DNA of 64,000 nucleotides from Providencia vermicola (GCF_010748935.1 NZ_CP048796.1:1491001-1555000), one strand, 5' to 3'. Counted from the stretch's first letter, positions 7,931-16,137 are shown. Notes: generated by a model from the sequence alone, not told the origin. Translations and numbers: made by a program.

Positions 7931-9300
7931 TGAGCATAGCAAATGTAGATTTTACTCGCCCTGAATACAAGACAGCGGCACCTCAGTGGGAGTTGGTACG
8001 CTCAGTATGTCGAGGTGGCGAGGAAGTAAAAAGTTATCTTCCTGAGTTGGAAGAAAAGGAAAGTGAACGTAAGAAAAAGCGTAATAAAGACTATCAAGAC
8101 CGTGCGGTGTTTTACCCAATAACAGGTAACACTCGTAACGGTATGATAGGAATGGCGTTCAAGAAAGATCCATTGGTTGCTGTTTCTGAAAAGCTGTCTT
8201 GTTTAAAAGATGATGCAGATGGCGCAGGTTCAAGTATTTACCAATTAGCCCAATCCTCTCTCGAATCGGTATTGGAAGTAGGGCGACACGGATTATATGT
8301 TGATTACAACAGCGGCTCTAAACTCCCATACATATTTCAATATCAAGCTGAAGATATTATTAACTGGCGCACTGATCGTATTAATGGCAGAACGATGCTA
8401 ACGCTGGTGGTATTGCGAGAGACGGTCGAAGAGGCGGATGGTTTTGGATTTAAAGATGCCATTCAATACCGCGTACTCGTGATAGAAGATGGCAAGTTTA
8501 TTTGTCGGGTCTATCGCAAGCCAAGCGGGAGTGGTGTGTTTCAGATTGATTCTGAATATATTCCAGAGCGTGCAGGTAAAGGGGCTTGGAATGAGATTCC
8601 ATTTGCGTTTATTGGTGCTCAAAACAATGACCACACCATTGATGAGGCTCCATTGTTAGGTTTGGCAAAAATCAATCTAGGGCATTACCGAAATTCTGCT
8701 GATTATGAAGATTCCGTGTTTTTCTGTGGGCAAGTTCAGCCATATCTAGGCGGGTTAGATATAGAGTGGAGAGACCACTTAGAAAAAACAGGTATTATGG
8801 TCGGGTCTCGTTCACCTTTAATGCTACCTAAAGAGGGATTCTTTGGTTACGAGCAAGCCCAGCCTAATATGCTAGCAAAAGAGGCAATGGACAGTAAGCG
8901 TGATTATATGGTGGCACTGGGCGCTCAATTGGTTTCCGCTGACAGTAAAGTTAAAACGGTTATTCAGTCTGTCGGTGAGCAGAACGCGCAAACATCTATT
9001 CTGAGTATCTGTTGCTCTAACGTTTCTGATGCATTCAGTAAAGCGCTAATGTGGTGCGCTGAATACCTTGGTTTAGATACTAAAGATATTTCTTTTGAAA
9101 TTAATAAAGACCTTGTTAATCACATTGCAGATAGTGCGATGATCCGCGAAATTGTTGCGGCATGGCAATCAGGCGCAACACGTAAATCTGATTTAGTGAG
9201 AAGCTTGCAAAAATATGATGTTATCAATCCCGCTGATGATGTGGATGTGGTGGTGGATGAGCTTAATAATCAAGAGCCGACAATGGTAGGTGAAACATGA
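7930..9300 (+). CDS. Portal protein (DUF4055 type)
   Basis: A 456-residue protein of the DUF4055 type, which acts as the portal, the dodecameric ring at one capsid vertex through which DNA passes. Typical features are the early YPITGNTRNGMIGMAF region and a long acidic C-terminus. Position between the large terminase and the head morphogenesis gene supports this. TAATG/ATGA junctions on both sides show translational coupling. Confidence 0.85.
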   Translation: MSIANVDFTRPEYKTAAPQWELVRSVCRGGEEVKSYLPELEEKESERKKKRNKDYQDRAVFYPITGNTRNGMIGMAFKKDPLVAVSEKLSCLKDDADGAGSSIYQLAQSSLESVLEVGRHGLYVDYNSGSKLPYIFQYQAEDIINWRTDRINGRTMLTLVVLRETVEEADGFGFKDAIQYRVLVIEDGKFICRVYRKPSGSGVFQIDSEYIPERAGKGAWNEIPFAFIGAQNNDHTIDEAPLLGLAKINLGHYRNSADYEDSVFFCGQVQPYLGGLDIEWRDHLEKTGIMVGSRSPLMLPKEGFFGYEQAQPNMLAKEAMDSKRDYMVALGAQLVSADSKVKTVIQSVGEQNAQTSILSICCSNVSDAFSKALMWCAEYLGLDTKDISFEINKDLVNHIADSAMIREIVAAWQSGATRKSDLVRSLQKYDVINPADDVDVVVDELNNQEPTMVGET

Positions 9301-10418
9301 AATCAGTGAATGAGCGGTTAATGGATGAATTGATTGCTCACTCTCTGTTTTCTGGTCGTTATTCTACTGGTGTTGCACGGCGCATGATAAAGGCGCTCAA
9401 TGAGTTTGATGCTGAATTAACGGCTTCACTTATTGTGGCGTTGGATGATGCCACCATTGATGTTAATAGTTTCACTGCTAGGCGATTGGAGTCGTTGCTA
9501 TCCAGCGTCAGAAGTATTAATAAGCGAGCCGTTGATAGTGCTTTTTCATTACTGACAGAGGAAATGAGAGCGCACGCATTATATAAGGTTGGTTACTATC
9601 CATCACTGTTTGACGCATTATTACCTGACGTTGTCCTACGCAAATATCCACTAATGAGCATTACAGAAGAAATGCTATTTTCTTCTGTAATGTCTCGCCC
9701 TTTTCAAGGGAAATTGCTTTCTGAATGGGCTAATGGGTTAGAGTCAGATCGCATGACACGCATAAATAACGCTGTTCGTAATGGTTATTTGAATGGTGAT
9801 AGTGCGGTGGAAATCGGTCGTAAAATCAGAGGACATGCAAACCAAGGTTATAAAGATGGTGTATTGCAACTAAGTCGAGCTAATGCGACGACAATAGCTA
9901 AAACGGCCATTAGTCATTTACAAGCGACTGCGCGAGATCAGTTCGCTGATGCCAATAAAGACATCCTTGATTGTAAGCAATGGTTATCTACCCTCGATAA
10001 TAAAACATCTCACGATTGCATTATTAGGGATAGGTTGAAGTACACGCTGGAAGGTAAACCTATTGGGCACAAAGTTCCCTATCTACAAGGTCCGGGTAAA
10101 ATTCATTTCAATTGTCGTTCTACTGAAACACTGGTCACAAAATCATGGCGTGAGCTAGGTATTGATTCAGATGAGATGGACGCAAGAACAAGGGCCTCAA
10201 TGAATGGGCAAGTTCCAGCAGATACTAATTTTTTTGATTGGATACAGAGGCAACCTGAATGGCGACAACGACAGGTATTTGGAGAAACGCGATTTAGATT
10301 AATGAAAGAGGGGGGGATGCGTCCCTCTGAGTTTTACACAGATAAAGGTGAGTTCATCTCGCTAGAGAGACTTAGAGAGATAGACGAGCAGGCATTTAGA
10401 GAAGCTAGATACAGCTAA
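9297..10418 (+). CDS. Head morphogenesis protein (SPP1 gp7/Mu gpF-like)
   Basis: A 373-residue minor head protein. The motif of the family is visible around residues 235-280: SHDCIIRDRL, then a glycine-rich stretch and IHFNCRSTETL with the conserved Cys-Arg. Such proteins bind the portal and are carried into the head. It overlaps the portal gene by four bases and ends before a terminator hairpin. Confidence 0.82.
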   Translation: MKSVNERLMDELIAHSLFSGRYSTGVARRMIKALNEFDAELTASLIVALDDATIDVNSFTARRLESLLSSVRSINKRAVDSAFSLLTEEMRAHALYKVGYYPSLFDALLPDVVLRKYPLMSITEEMLFSSVMSRPFQGKLLSEWANGLESDRMTRINNAVRNGYLNGDSAVEIGRKIRGHANQGYKDGVLQLSRANATTIAKTAISHLQATARDQFADANKDILDCKQWLSTLDNKTSHDCIIRDRLKYTLEGKPIGHKVPYLQGPGKIHFNCRSTETLVTKSWRELGIDSDEMDARTRASMNGQVPADTNFFDWIQRQPEWRQRQVFGETRFRLMKEGGMRPSEFYTDKGEFISLERLREIDEQAFREARYS

Positions 10419-10435
10419 TCAATAAATCATTCAAC

Positions 10436-10459
10436 AAGGTCACTTCGGTGACCTTTTTT
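10436..10459 (+). terminator. Terminator between head morphogenesis and scaffold genes
   Basis: A perfect 8-bp stem AAGGTCAC/GTGACCTT with a TTCG loop and a T tract. It sits inside the late operon, so read-through requires antitermination or a partial termination step. Confidence 0.78.
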
Positions 10460-10529
10460 ATTACCTAAATTCAGCTTAGGGCTGAGTTATTACAACGCGC
10501 TAGGCGCATTAAATCCCAAGGGGAATCAC

Positions 10530-11294
10530 ATGTTATTTATGAATATCGAACGCAAATACTACTCACAGGCGGATGGCGAAGATAAAGGCGGCAGTGGTGG
10601 TGGCACACTAGAAATCACTCCAGAAGTTCAAGCTATTATCGACCAGCAGGTTTCAGGGCTAAAGGCTAAAAACAGTGAGTTGCTAGGCAAGCTCAAAGAG
10701 CAAGGCGATAACCTAAAGCGCTTTGACGGTATTGATCCTGACACAGTGAAAGGGATGCTTAAACGCTTTGAAAATGACGAAGAAGCCAAACTCATTGCCG
10801 ATGGCAAGATTGATGAAGTCATTAATAAGCGTACCGAGCGTATGCGGGGTGATGTTGATAAGCAATTAAAAGAGGCTAATACCCGCGTGGAAAAAGCGGA
10901 AGCCTTTGCAAATAAATTCCGCGCACGTGTGCTGGGCGATGAAATTCGTTCCGCAGCAGGGAAAGCGGGTGCATTAACCAGCGCTCAAGAAGATTTAATT
11001 TTACGTGCCAAAGGCATTTTTCAGATCAACGATGAAGGTCAGGCCGTAGCCGTTGATGACGATGGCAATCCAATTATGGGTAAAGATGGTCGTACTCCAT
11101 TATCACCTATTGAGTGGATTGAATCCCTAAAAGAAGGTGCTCCTCACTTATTCCCCGCTGCTTCAGGTACAGATGCAGGGAAACACAAACAAGGTGGTGC
11201 ACATCTTAAACGTTCTCAAATGTCCGCAAGTGATAAAGCTGATTATATTCGCCGATACGGGCGTGACGCATATTTAAAACTTCCAAAAGAGTAA
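10530..11294 (+). CDS. Capsid scaffold-like protein
   Basis: A 254-residue, highly charged, helical protein immediately before the major capsid gene. Residues 35-125 form a predicted coiled coil (KAKNSELLGKLKEQ...). The layout is that of phage scaffolds, which guide prohead assembly and are removed before DNA entry. The C-terminus, RSQMSASDKADYIRRYG, recalls scaffold C-terminal helices that bind capsid protein. Function is inferred from position and composition. Confidence 0.72.
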   Translation: MLFMNIERKYYSQADGEDKGGSGGGTLEITPEVQAIIDQQVSGLKAKNSELLGKLKEQGDNLKRFDGIDPDTVKGMLKRFENDEEAKLIADGKIDEVINKRTERMRGDVDKQLKEANTRVEKAEAFANKFRARVLGDEIRSAAGKAGALTSAQEDLILRAKGIFQINDEGQAVAVDDDGNPIMGKDGRTPLSPIEWIESLKEGAPHLFPAASGTDAGKHKQGGAHLKRSQMSASDKADYIRRYGRDAYLKLPKE

Positions 11295-11307
11295 GGAAAT
11301 ATAAGCA

Positions 11308-12261
11308 ATGGCTACGACAACTAATAACGATTTAGTAATTTATAACGACTTGGCACAAACAGCGTTTTTAGAACGCCGTCAAGATAATTTAGCAGTATTT
11401 AATCAGGCATCAAACGGCGCAATTGTGCTGGATAACCTTTTTATTGAGGGGGACTTCCGTAAGAGTGCATTTTATCAGATCGGCGGTTCGATTGAGCATC
11501 GTGATGTAAACTCCACAGCGGGCGTAGAGAACAAAAAAATCGGCGCGGGCGAATCTGTTGATGTAAAAGCACCTTGGAAATATGGTCCTTATGCAACTAC
11601 AGAAGAAGCATTTAAACGCCGTGGCCGTGATGTATCGGAGTTCTCTGAGCTGGTGGGAACTGACGCGGCAGATGCTTCTCTAGAGGGTTATATCAAATAC
11701 TCTTTAGCTGCTTTAGGTGCTGCGATTGGTAATAACAAAGAAATGGTGGTGACTGCGGATATTGCGACAGATGGCAAGAAAACTCTTACTAAGGGCCTAC
11801 GCAAATACGGCGATAAATTTAACCGTGTAAATCTGTTTGTTATGCACTCCACAACCTACTTCGATATTGTTGATCAGGCAATGGAAAACAAGGTGTATGA
11901 GGAGGCTGGTGTGGTTATCTATGGTGGTCGGCCGGGCACATTAGGTAAACCAGTACTGGTAACAGATACAGCACCAGTGGATGCCATTTTTGGTTTAGTG
12001 CCTGGTGCTGTAACTATCACTGAATCTCAAGAGCCAACTTTCCGCTCTTATGAAATCAATGACAAGGAGAACTTGGAAGTTGGTTATCGTGGTGAAGGTG
12101 TGGTTAACGTTGGCGTTCTTGGTTATAGCTGGGACGAAGCGAAAGGTAAAAACCCTAACTTAACTCAATTAGGTACAGCAGGTAACTGGAAGAAGCATTT
12201 CACTAGCGATAAGTTAACCGCTGGCGTCATGATCAAGCTGACCGCTGAAGCGGGAAAGTAA
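11308..12261 (+). CDS. Major capsid protein
   Basis: A 317-residue protein located just after the scaffold gene, the position and size of an HK97-fold major capsid protein. The last codons contain GGGAAAG, the slippery heptamer known from lambda G/GT, directly before TAA. A perfect stem-loop follows, and the -1 frame continues into an Ig-like domain. A minor, longer form of about 414 residues is therefore expected. The family assignment is by context, and the reading of the frameshift is from sequence. Confidence 0.88.
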   Translation: MATTTNNDLVIYNDLAQTAFLERRQDNLAVFNQASNGAIVLDNLFIEGDFRKSAFYQIGGSIEHRDVNSTAGVENKKIGAGESVDVKAPWKYGPYATTEEAFKRRGRDVSEFSELVGTDAADASLEGYIKYSLAALGAAIGNNKEMVVTADIATDGKKTLTKGLRKYGDKFNRVNLFVMHSTTYFDIVDQAMENKVYEEAGVVIYGGRPGTLGKPVLVTDTAPVDAIFGLVPGAVTITESQEPTFRSYEINDKENLEVGYRGEGVVNVGVLGYSWDEAKGKNPNLTQLGTAGNWKKHFTSDKLTAGVMIKLTAEAGK

Positions 12262-12299
12262 CACTGTCAGCGGATAAAACGTCCGATACCGCTGACAGT
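12252..12299 (+). promoter_or_regulatory. Programmed -1 frameshift signal, capsid gene
   Basis: Slippery heptamer G GGA AAG at 12252-12258, then the capsid stop TAA at 12259-12261, then a perfect 11-bp stem ACTGTCAGCGG (12263-12273) / CCGCTGACAGT (12289-12299) with a 15-base loop. Slippery site, short spacer and stem-loop are the three parts of a classical -1 signal. Confidence 0.82.
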
Positions 12300-12551
12300 A
12301 CAGATGCGGTCACAGCATCACTCAATTATACCAAAGGCGGTTCTCCCGTTGAGGGAGCGACAGTCGAGTGGTCTACCACAGGTGGAAACTTAAGTGTGGC
12401 ATCCTCTAAAACGGGTAAAGCGGGTGGTGCTACCGTGAAATTGACTGCGGATACTGCGGGGCAATATGTTGTGACAGCCACCGTTGATGGGTTAATTCAA
12501 TCAACGGATGAAATCACTTTTACAGCTAAACCGCCAGAAAGTGGTGAATAA
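12258..12551 (+). CDS. Ig-like domain extension of the capsid protein (-1 frame)
   Basis: After the slip, reading resumes at GTA 12258 and runs 97 codons to TAA 12549-12551. The peptide begins VTLSADKTSDTADSTD, has the SPVEGATVEWSTTGG core and ends with a TVDGLIQSTDEITF strand. This is the pattern of bacterial Ig-like (Big_1-type) domains. There is no independent start codon with an RBS. Ig-like domains displayed on phage particles are thought to bind host surface or mucus carbohydrate. Confidence 0.8.
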   Translation, partial: VTLSADKTSDTADSTDAVTASLNYTKGGSPVEGATVEWSTTGGNLSVASSKTGKAGGATVKLTADTAGQYVVTATVDGLIQSTDEITFTAKPPESGE

Positions 12552-12561
12552 TCCAAGATCT

Positions 12562-12589
12562 AAGGGGCTCTTTGCCCCTTTCTTATTTT
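12562..12589 (+). terminator. Hairpin after capsid-Ig frame
   Basis: AAGGGGC/GCCCCTT, 7-bp perfect stem with a TCTTT loop and a T-rich tail, just after the Ig frame stop. Confidence 0.65.
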
Positions 12590-12598
12590 GAGGGGCTT

Positions 12599-13081
12599 AT
12601 GATTGATCCAGACAAAACCTCACCCACCTTTAACAGCTATGCGAGTATTGAGGACTTAAAGGCCTATGCTTCAGCAAGGCAGTTAACGCTGCCTAATGAT
12701 AATGAATTATCGTCATTGTTAATTGTGGCCATGGATTACCTTGAATCCCAAAAGTGGTTAGGTCAGCGAACTGAGGTTGATCAGCCGTTATCTTTCCCGC
12801 GTCGGGGTCTCATTCGTGATGGCGTTACAATTTCAAGTGAGCGCATCCCTCAGCAAGTTATTCAAGCCCAATGCCGCTTAGCCATTGAATCTCAAGAGAA
12901 CGACCTACAACCCACTTTAGGGGGTGAAATCATTGCTGAACGCATTGAGGGCGCAATTGACTTGAAATATGCGGAAGGGACTAATACAGGTGCACCGAAT
13001 TTCGCTTGGTTGAAAGGTTTGTTATCGGGCTTGATAGATATTTCTGAGGGTTTTGCCATTAATACATTTGCCATGAGGTAG
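12599..13081 (+). CDS. Head-tail connector (DnaT-like annotated family)
   Basis: A 160-residue protein of the kind often annotated as DnaT-like ssDNA-binding protein in siphophages. Its place after the capsid gene and its fold pattern (SYASIEDLKAYASARQ, then WLGQRTEVDQPLSFPRRG) fit a head-completion connector. A TTG at 12572 is possible, but GAGGGG precedes the ATG at 12599. It joins the portal to the tail-side connector. Confidence 0.75.
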   Translation: MIDPDKTSPTFNSYASIEDLKAYASARQLTLPNDNELSSLLIVAMDYLESQKWLGQRTEVDQPLSFPRRGLIRDGVTISSERIPQQVIQAQCRLAIESQENDLQPTLGGEIIAERIEGAIDLKYAEGTNTGAPNFAWLKGLLSGLIDISEGFAINTFAMR

Positions 13082-13083
13082 CC

Positions 13084-13437
13084 ATGAACATTTATCAGCG
13101 TGGTCATCATACAGCGTTGCGAATGCTGAAGAAATACGGCGCTTCATACCCAGTTAAACGGGATGGTAAACATTGGGTGGATGATGACACAGGTAAAGAG
13201 CACCATGATCCTGAAACCGAGTTTTTCGCCACAGGGGTTAAGGTGCAATATAAACCCAGTGACATTGACGGAACGCTCATCTTGTCGACAGATATCAAAA
13301 TGGTCTTTTCACCCGCCGAGGTTATTCAGAAAGGGGATCGGGTATTGATTGACGGTGTGTGGTTGCGTGTACAAGAGCCGAACCCAATTAAACCTGCTGA
13401 ACTCGTGATTTGCTATCAATCTCAATTGAGGGCGTGA
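13084..13437 (+). CDS. Head-tail joining (neck) protein
   Basis: A 117-residue protein with a mainly beta C-terminal half (TLILSTDIKMVFSP, GDRVLIDGVWLRVQEP), typical of stopper/neck proteins that close the head after packaging. It starts 2 bases after the connector gene and ends 1 base before the tail completion gene. Assignment is by position and strand pattern. Confidence 0.65.
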   Translation: MNIYQRGHHTALRMLKKYGASYPVKRDGKHWVDDDTGKEHHDPETEFFATGVKVQYKPSDIDGTLILSTDIKMVFSPAEVIQKGDRVLIDGVWLRVQEPNPIKPAELVICYQSQLRA

Positions 13438-13438
13438 C

Positions 13439-14020
13439 ATGTCACAATCATTTATGCGTTCAATTAACTTGTTTGTTGATAACGCTCAAGCAGATATGGA
13501 AGCTGTGGTCAAAAAAACGGGGTTTAAAATATTGGCTCAGTTGGTTCAAATGTCGCCAGTGGGTAACCCTGAATTGTGGGAAGTGAATCAAGTTGCAGTT
13601 GACTACAACCGTGCTGTGTTTGAGTACAATGAAGAACTGAGAAAGGATCCTCATAATCTCACCCCAAAGAAACGCCAGTTAAAAAAGCGTGTACGGGTCA
13701 ATGACTCCATGGATATTAAAGCCCCTCCCGGTTATACCGGTGGGCGTTTTCGCGGGAACTGGCAAGTCACATTCAATTCACCTGCAGATGGCGAAACAGG
13801 CCGTATTGATAAATCAGGCAGAATGACTGTTTCCATGGGGAATTACGTGCTTGAGCATTTTAAGGTTGGGATGAAGGCTATCTACTTTACCAATAACGTA
13901 CCTTATGCCTATCCGCTAGAAATGGGGCATTCAAAGCAAGCCCCGAATGGCATGGTGGCGATCACGGCGGAGAATGTCAGTCAATTTGTAAGGGAAGCTA
14001 TTGCTGAGGTGAAATCGTGA
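13439..14020 (+). CDS. Tail completion protein (HK97 gp10-like)
   Basis: A 193-residue protein. The conserved core TGGRFRGNWQVTFN (about residues 98-111) and the YAYPLEMGHSKQAPNGM segment (about 160) match the HK97 gp10/lambda Z type of neck or tail completion proteins. Its stop overlaps the GTG start of the next gene. Confidence 0.78.
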   Translation: MSQSFMRSINLFVDNAQADMEAVVKKTGFKILAQLVQMSPVGNPELWEVNQVAVDYNRAVFEYNEELRKDPHNLTPKKRQLKKRVRVNDSMDIKAPPGYTGGRFRGNWQVTFNSPADGETGRIDKSGRMTVSMGNYVLEHFKVGMKAIYFTNNVPYAYPLEMGHSKQAPNGMVAITAENVSQFVREAIAEVKS

Positions 14021-14418
14021 CACAATCCGAAATTAATCAGTCAATACGTGCGCTGGTGGCGCAAATAGCGAAGCGAGAGGGGTTAAAGGTAGCATGGTCC
14101 AATATGGCCTTTGATGATATTAATGCCCCCTATCTGCAAATGCATATTATGCCAGCCTCAACAGAGAATATGGGATTAGCACTGGATATGCCAATTTTAA
14201 AGGGCGTTATTCAAATTAATCTTGTCGGTAAGGTGGGGATCGGCGACGAGCAATTAAGCTTGATTGCGGACAATATCAAAACCCAGCTTCAAAACGGGCT
14301 CACACTGACGGATACACTGTATCTCAACAGTGAGCCCAGTCAATTTCCGCCGCTCGCGGGTGATACTCACTACACCATTCCCATACGCACATCTTATCGA
14401 TGTGATTCAGTTCGATAA
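14017..14418 (+). CDS. Tail terminator protein (DUF4128-like)
   Basis: A 133-residue protein starting at GTG (overlapping the upstream TGA). It fits the tail terminator family (lambda U-like), which caps the tail tube and joins it to the head. Visible are the beta hairpin ILKGVIQINLVGK and the ending HYTIPIRTSYRCDS, typical of the group. A terminator hairpin follows. Confidence 0.75.
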   Translation: MTQSEINQSIRALVAQIAKREGLKVAWSNMAFDDINAPYLQMHIMPASTENMGLALDMPILKGVIQINLVGKVGIGDEQLSLIADNIKTQLQNGLTLTDTLYLNSEPSQFPPLAGDTHYTIPIRTSYRCDSVR

Positions 14419-14421
14419 TCG

Positions 14422-14445
14422 ACCGTCTTAATGACGGTTTTTTTA
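14422..14445 (+). terminator. Hairpin before tail tube gene
   Basis: ACCGTC/GACGGT stem with a 5-base loop and seven Ts, between the tail terminator and tail tube genes. Confidence 0.7.
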
Positions 14446-14467
14446 TATATAAATAAAGAGGTTAATC

Positions 14468-15127
14468 ATGGCGGAATATAGCATTCCTAATGGCTCTATC
14501 ATTTCTGTTTCCAGTGGATACGGTGAGCCCGCTGAAATTACGGCAGCAACTAACGCAACTGAAACCGTATTGACGGTTGCCAGTGCGGGTGACATTAAAG
14601 CGGGTGATATTGTCATTATCAGTGACAGTTGGTCGGCTTTGAATGGTCCTAAGCGAGTTAAAACCGTTTCAGCCAGCAACATCACGATTGAAGGCTTTGA
14701 CAGTTCTGACAAGGCTAAATACCCAGCAGAAGAAGCAATGGGCACTATCAAGAAGATCACAGGTTGGACGCAAATCAAGCGTGTGACGACTGTCGGCATT
14801 GAAGGGGGCGATCAGCAGTCCACCAGCATCCAATTTCTTGAGGATGAACAAGCTATCAGTCTTGATACCTTTAAGAATCCGTACATCATTACTTACACAC
14901 TGGCCTATAACGCCGATGCTAAGCATCATAAACTGTTACTTGGTTATGACGAGAGCAAAGAGCTGGTAGCGGTACGTTTTTATAACAAACGTGCGGAACA
15001 AGATCGTTACTATTTAGCAGCCACCTCGTATAAAGAAATCCCCGATACAGCGGTGAATGAAATTGAAACGACGACAGTGCGCTTTTCTTTGCGTTCGAAA
15101 CAATCGGTGTATGCTCACGCAAAGTAA
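14468..15127 (+). CDS. Major tail (tube) protein
   Basis: A 219-residue tail tube protein. Support comes from its position between the tail terminator and the chaperones, and a beta-rich pattern with TSIQFLEDEQAISLDTF and FYNKRAEQDRYYLAATS. Polymerised rings form the tube around the tape measure. The last codons GCA AAG TAA allow a -1 slip into a second Ig-like domain (about 307 residues in total), parallel to the capsid gene. Confidence 0.85.
   Translation: MAEYSIPNGSIISVSSGYGEPAEITAATNATETVLTVASAGDIKAGDIVIISDSWSALNGPKRVKTVSASNITIEGFDSSDKAKYPAEEAMGTIKKITGWTQIKRVTTVGIEGGDQQSTSIQFLEDEQAISLDTFKNPYIITYTLAYNADAKHHKLLLGYDESKELVAVRFYNKRAEQDRYYLAATSYKEIPDTAVNEIETTTVRFSLRSKQSVYAHAK
15118..15124 (+). 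promoter_or_regulatory. Candidate -1 frameshift site, tail tube gene
   Basis: C GCA AAG followed directly by TAA. The A-site AAG can re-pair as AAA in the -1 frame (A AAG tetramer, shift-prone); the P-site GCA to CGC match is poor. No strong stem-loop was seen downstream, so efficiency should be lower than at the capsid site. Confidence 0.55.
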
Positions 15128-15390
15128 TACCGGTATCAGGGCTAACAATAGATAAGCCTACGGCAACAGGTGTTGTGGGTGATACTGTTCAATTAAATAT
15201 CACCCTAACACCTACTAACGCATCTAATCCATATGTAATTTGGAGTAGCTCTGATACCGCAAAAGCGACAGTAAACACATCAGGTAACGTCACATTAAAA
15301 GCAGTCGGTACAGTCATCATTACCGCGACGGCCGATAGCGTGAAGACGCAATCAACTATTACCATTAATGAAAAGGCAAACAATGGCTAA
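15124..15390 (+). CDS. Ig-like (Big_2-type) extension of the tail tube protein (-1 frame)
   Basis: The -1 frame runs 88 codons from GTA 15124 to TAA 15388-15390. It reads VIPVSGLTIDKPTATG, then NPYVIWSSSDTAKATVN and AVGTVIITATADS. These are the hallmark turns of Big_2 domains (xWSSSDxxxAxV, GxxxITAT). No good own start exists, so expression by frameshifting is the simplest explanation. Its end overlaps the start of the chaperone gene at 15383. Confidence 0.75.
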   Translation, partial: VIPVSGLTIDKPTATGVVGDTVQLNITLTPTNASNPYVIWSSSDTAKATVNTSGNVTLKAVGTVIITATADSVKTQSTITINEKANNG

Positions 15391-15697
15391 GCTAACGTAT
15401 AATCCAAATCCTACCTTTGAGCATACAGTGAAAATTACTCTACCAGATGGCAAGCAAGGTGAGCTACCTTTCATATTTCACCATAAAAAAATGAGTGAGT
15501 TAGATGAGATGGGAAAAGCTGAAAATTTAACGGATGCAGGTTTCTTGTTGAAAATTGCCAAAGGATGGGGATTTAAAGAGCATGAATTTAACAATGATAA
15601 TATCACTGAGTTTTTTGATAACTATCCGGGGGCAGCTTTCGAAATTTTTACGTCCTATCGGCAAGCGCTCTTAGGTATTCGGGAAAAAAACTCCTAG
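15383..15697 (+). CDS. Tail assembly chaperone G-like
   Basis: A 104-residue protein in the position of lambda G. AAAAGG precedes ATG 15383; an upstream ATG at 15368 is less likely. Its end contains A AAA AAC at 15685-15691, a canonical slippery heptamer, and the -1 frame is open to 15984. G-type chaperones coat the tape measure and help recruit tube protein during tail assembly. Confidence 0.82.
   Translation: MAKLTYNPNPTFEHTVKITLPDGKQGELPFIFHHKKMSELDEMGKAENLTDAGFLLKIAKGWGFKEHEFNNDNITEFFDNYPGAAFEIFTSYRQALLGIREKNS
15685..15691 (+). promoter_or_regulatory. Programmed -1 frameshift site, chaperone G/GT
   Basis: The heptamer A AAA AAC in the zero frame of G, four bases before the G stop codon. 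A -1 slip continues with CTC CTA GCG and no stop for 97 codons. This is the conserved G/GT decoding device of long-tailed phages. Confidence 0.85.
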
Positions 15698-15984
15698 CGG
15701 TTGCGCGGGCACTATACAGTAAACCTTTATCTACCATTGAGTTAGATTTGCTGGGGGATCTTGATGACAATGATGTTGAGGTTACCCCAGATATCGAAGC
15801 ATCAGTGATGTTATTTCAAGCCTTATCGACTCAATGGCGCATAAGTATGGATGGTCCTACTGGGATTGATTATGCAGTGATCCCCATGCTGGCTAGTGCT
15901 TACGGTATTTGTGATCTGGCAACCGTGATTAAAGATATTCAGCTGATGGAATCAAAAGCTTTAGAATTGATGCATAAAAAATAG
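15691..15984 (+). CDS. Tail assembly chaperone T part (DUF1799-like), fused to G by frameshift
   Basis: The -1 frame reads LLAVARALYSKPLSTIELDL, then GDLDDNDVEVTPDIEAS, and ends LMHKK. It corresponds to the DUF1799/gpT-like part expressed only as GT, giving about 200 residues. In lambda GT binds tail tube monomers while G binds the tape measure. Confidence 0.78.
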   Translation, partial: LLAVARALYSKPLSTIELDLLGDLDDNDVEVTPDIEASVMLFQALSTQWRISMDGPTGIDYAVIPMLASAYGICDLATVIKDIQLMESKALELMHKK

Positions 15985-16008
15985 GGCAGCAATGCCCTAG
16001 GAGGGTTT

Positions 16009-16095
16009 ATGAAGATAAATTCAGTAACACGCAATGAAACGTGTCCATGCGGCAGCGGAGTTCGCTATAAGTGGTGCTGTGGGAAGTTGAAATAA
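16009..16095 (+). CDS. 28-residue SEC-C zinc-finger peptide
   Basis: A very short gene with AGGAGGG six bases before ATG. The peptide holds TCPCGSGVRYKWCCGK, a textbook SEC-C motif (CxCGS...YKxCCG), the zinc-binding element known from the SecA C-terminus. There it contacts SecB and ribosomes. Here the motif stands almost alone, with only 11 residues before it and 3 after. It opens the accessory cassette between the chaperones and the tape measure. Partner unknown. Confidence 0.7.
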   Translation: MKINSVTRNETCPCGSGVRYKWCCGKLK

Positions 16096-16137
16096 AGGTA
16101 AGTAAATAAGCTTTACAACCAAATAAGCCTGAATATA

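Noticed and set aside
12572-12598. TTG start for the head-tail connector
   Set aside because: Lies within a terminator hairpin; the ATG at 12599 has a strong GAGGGG.
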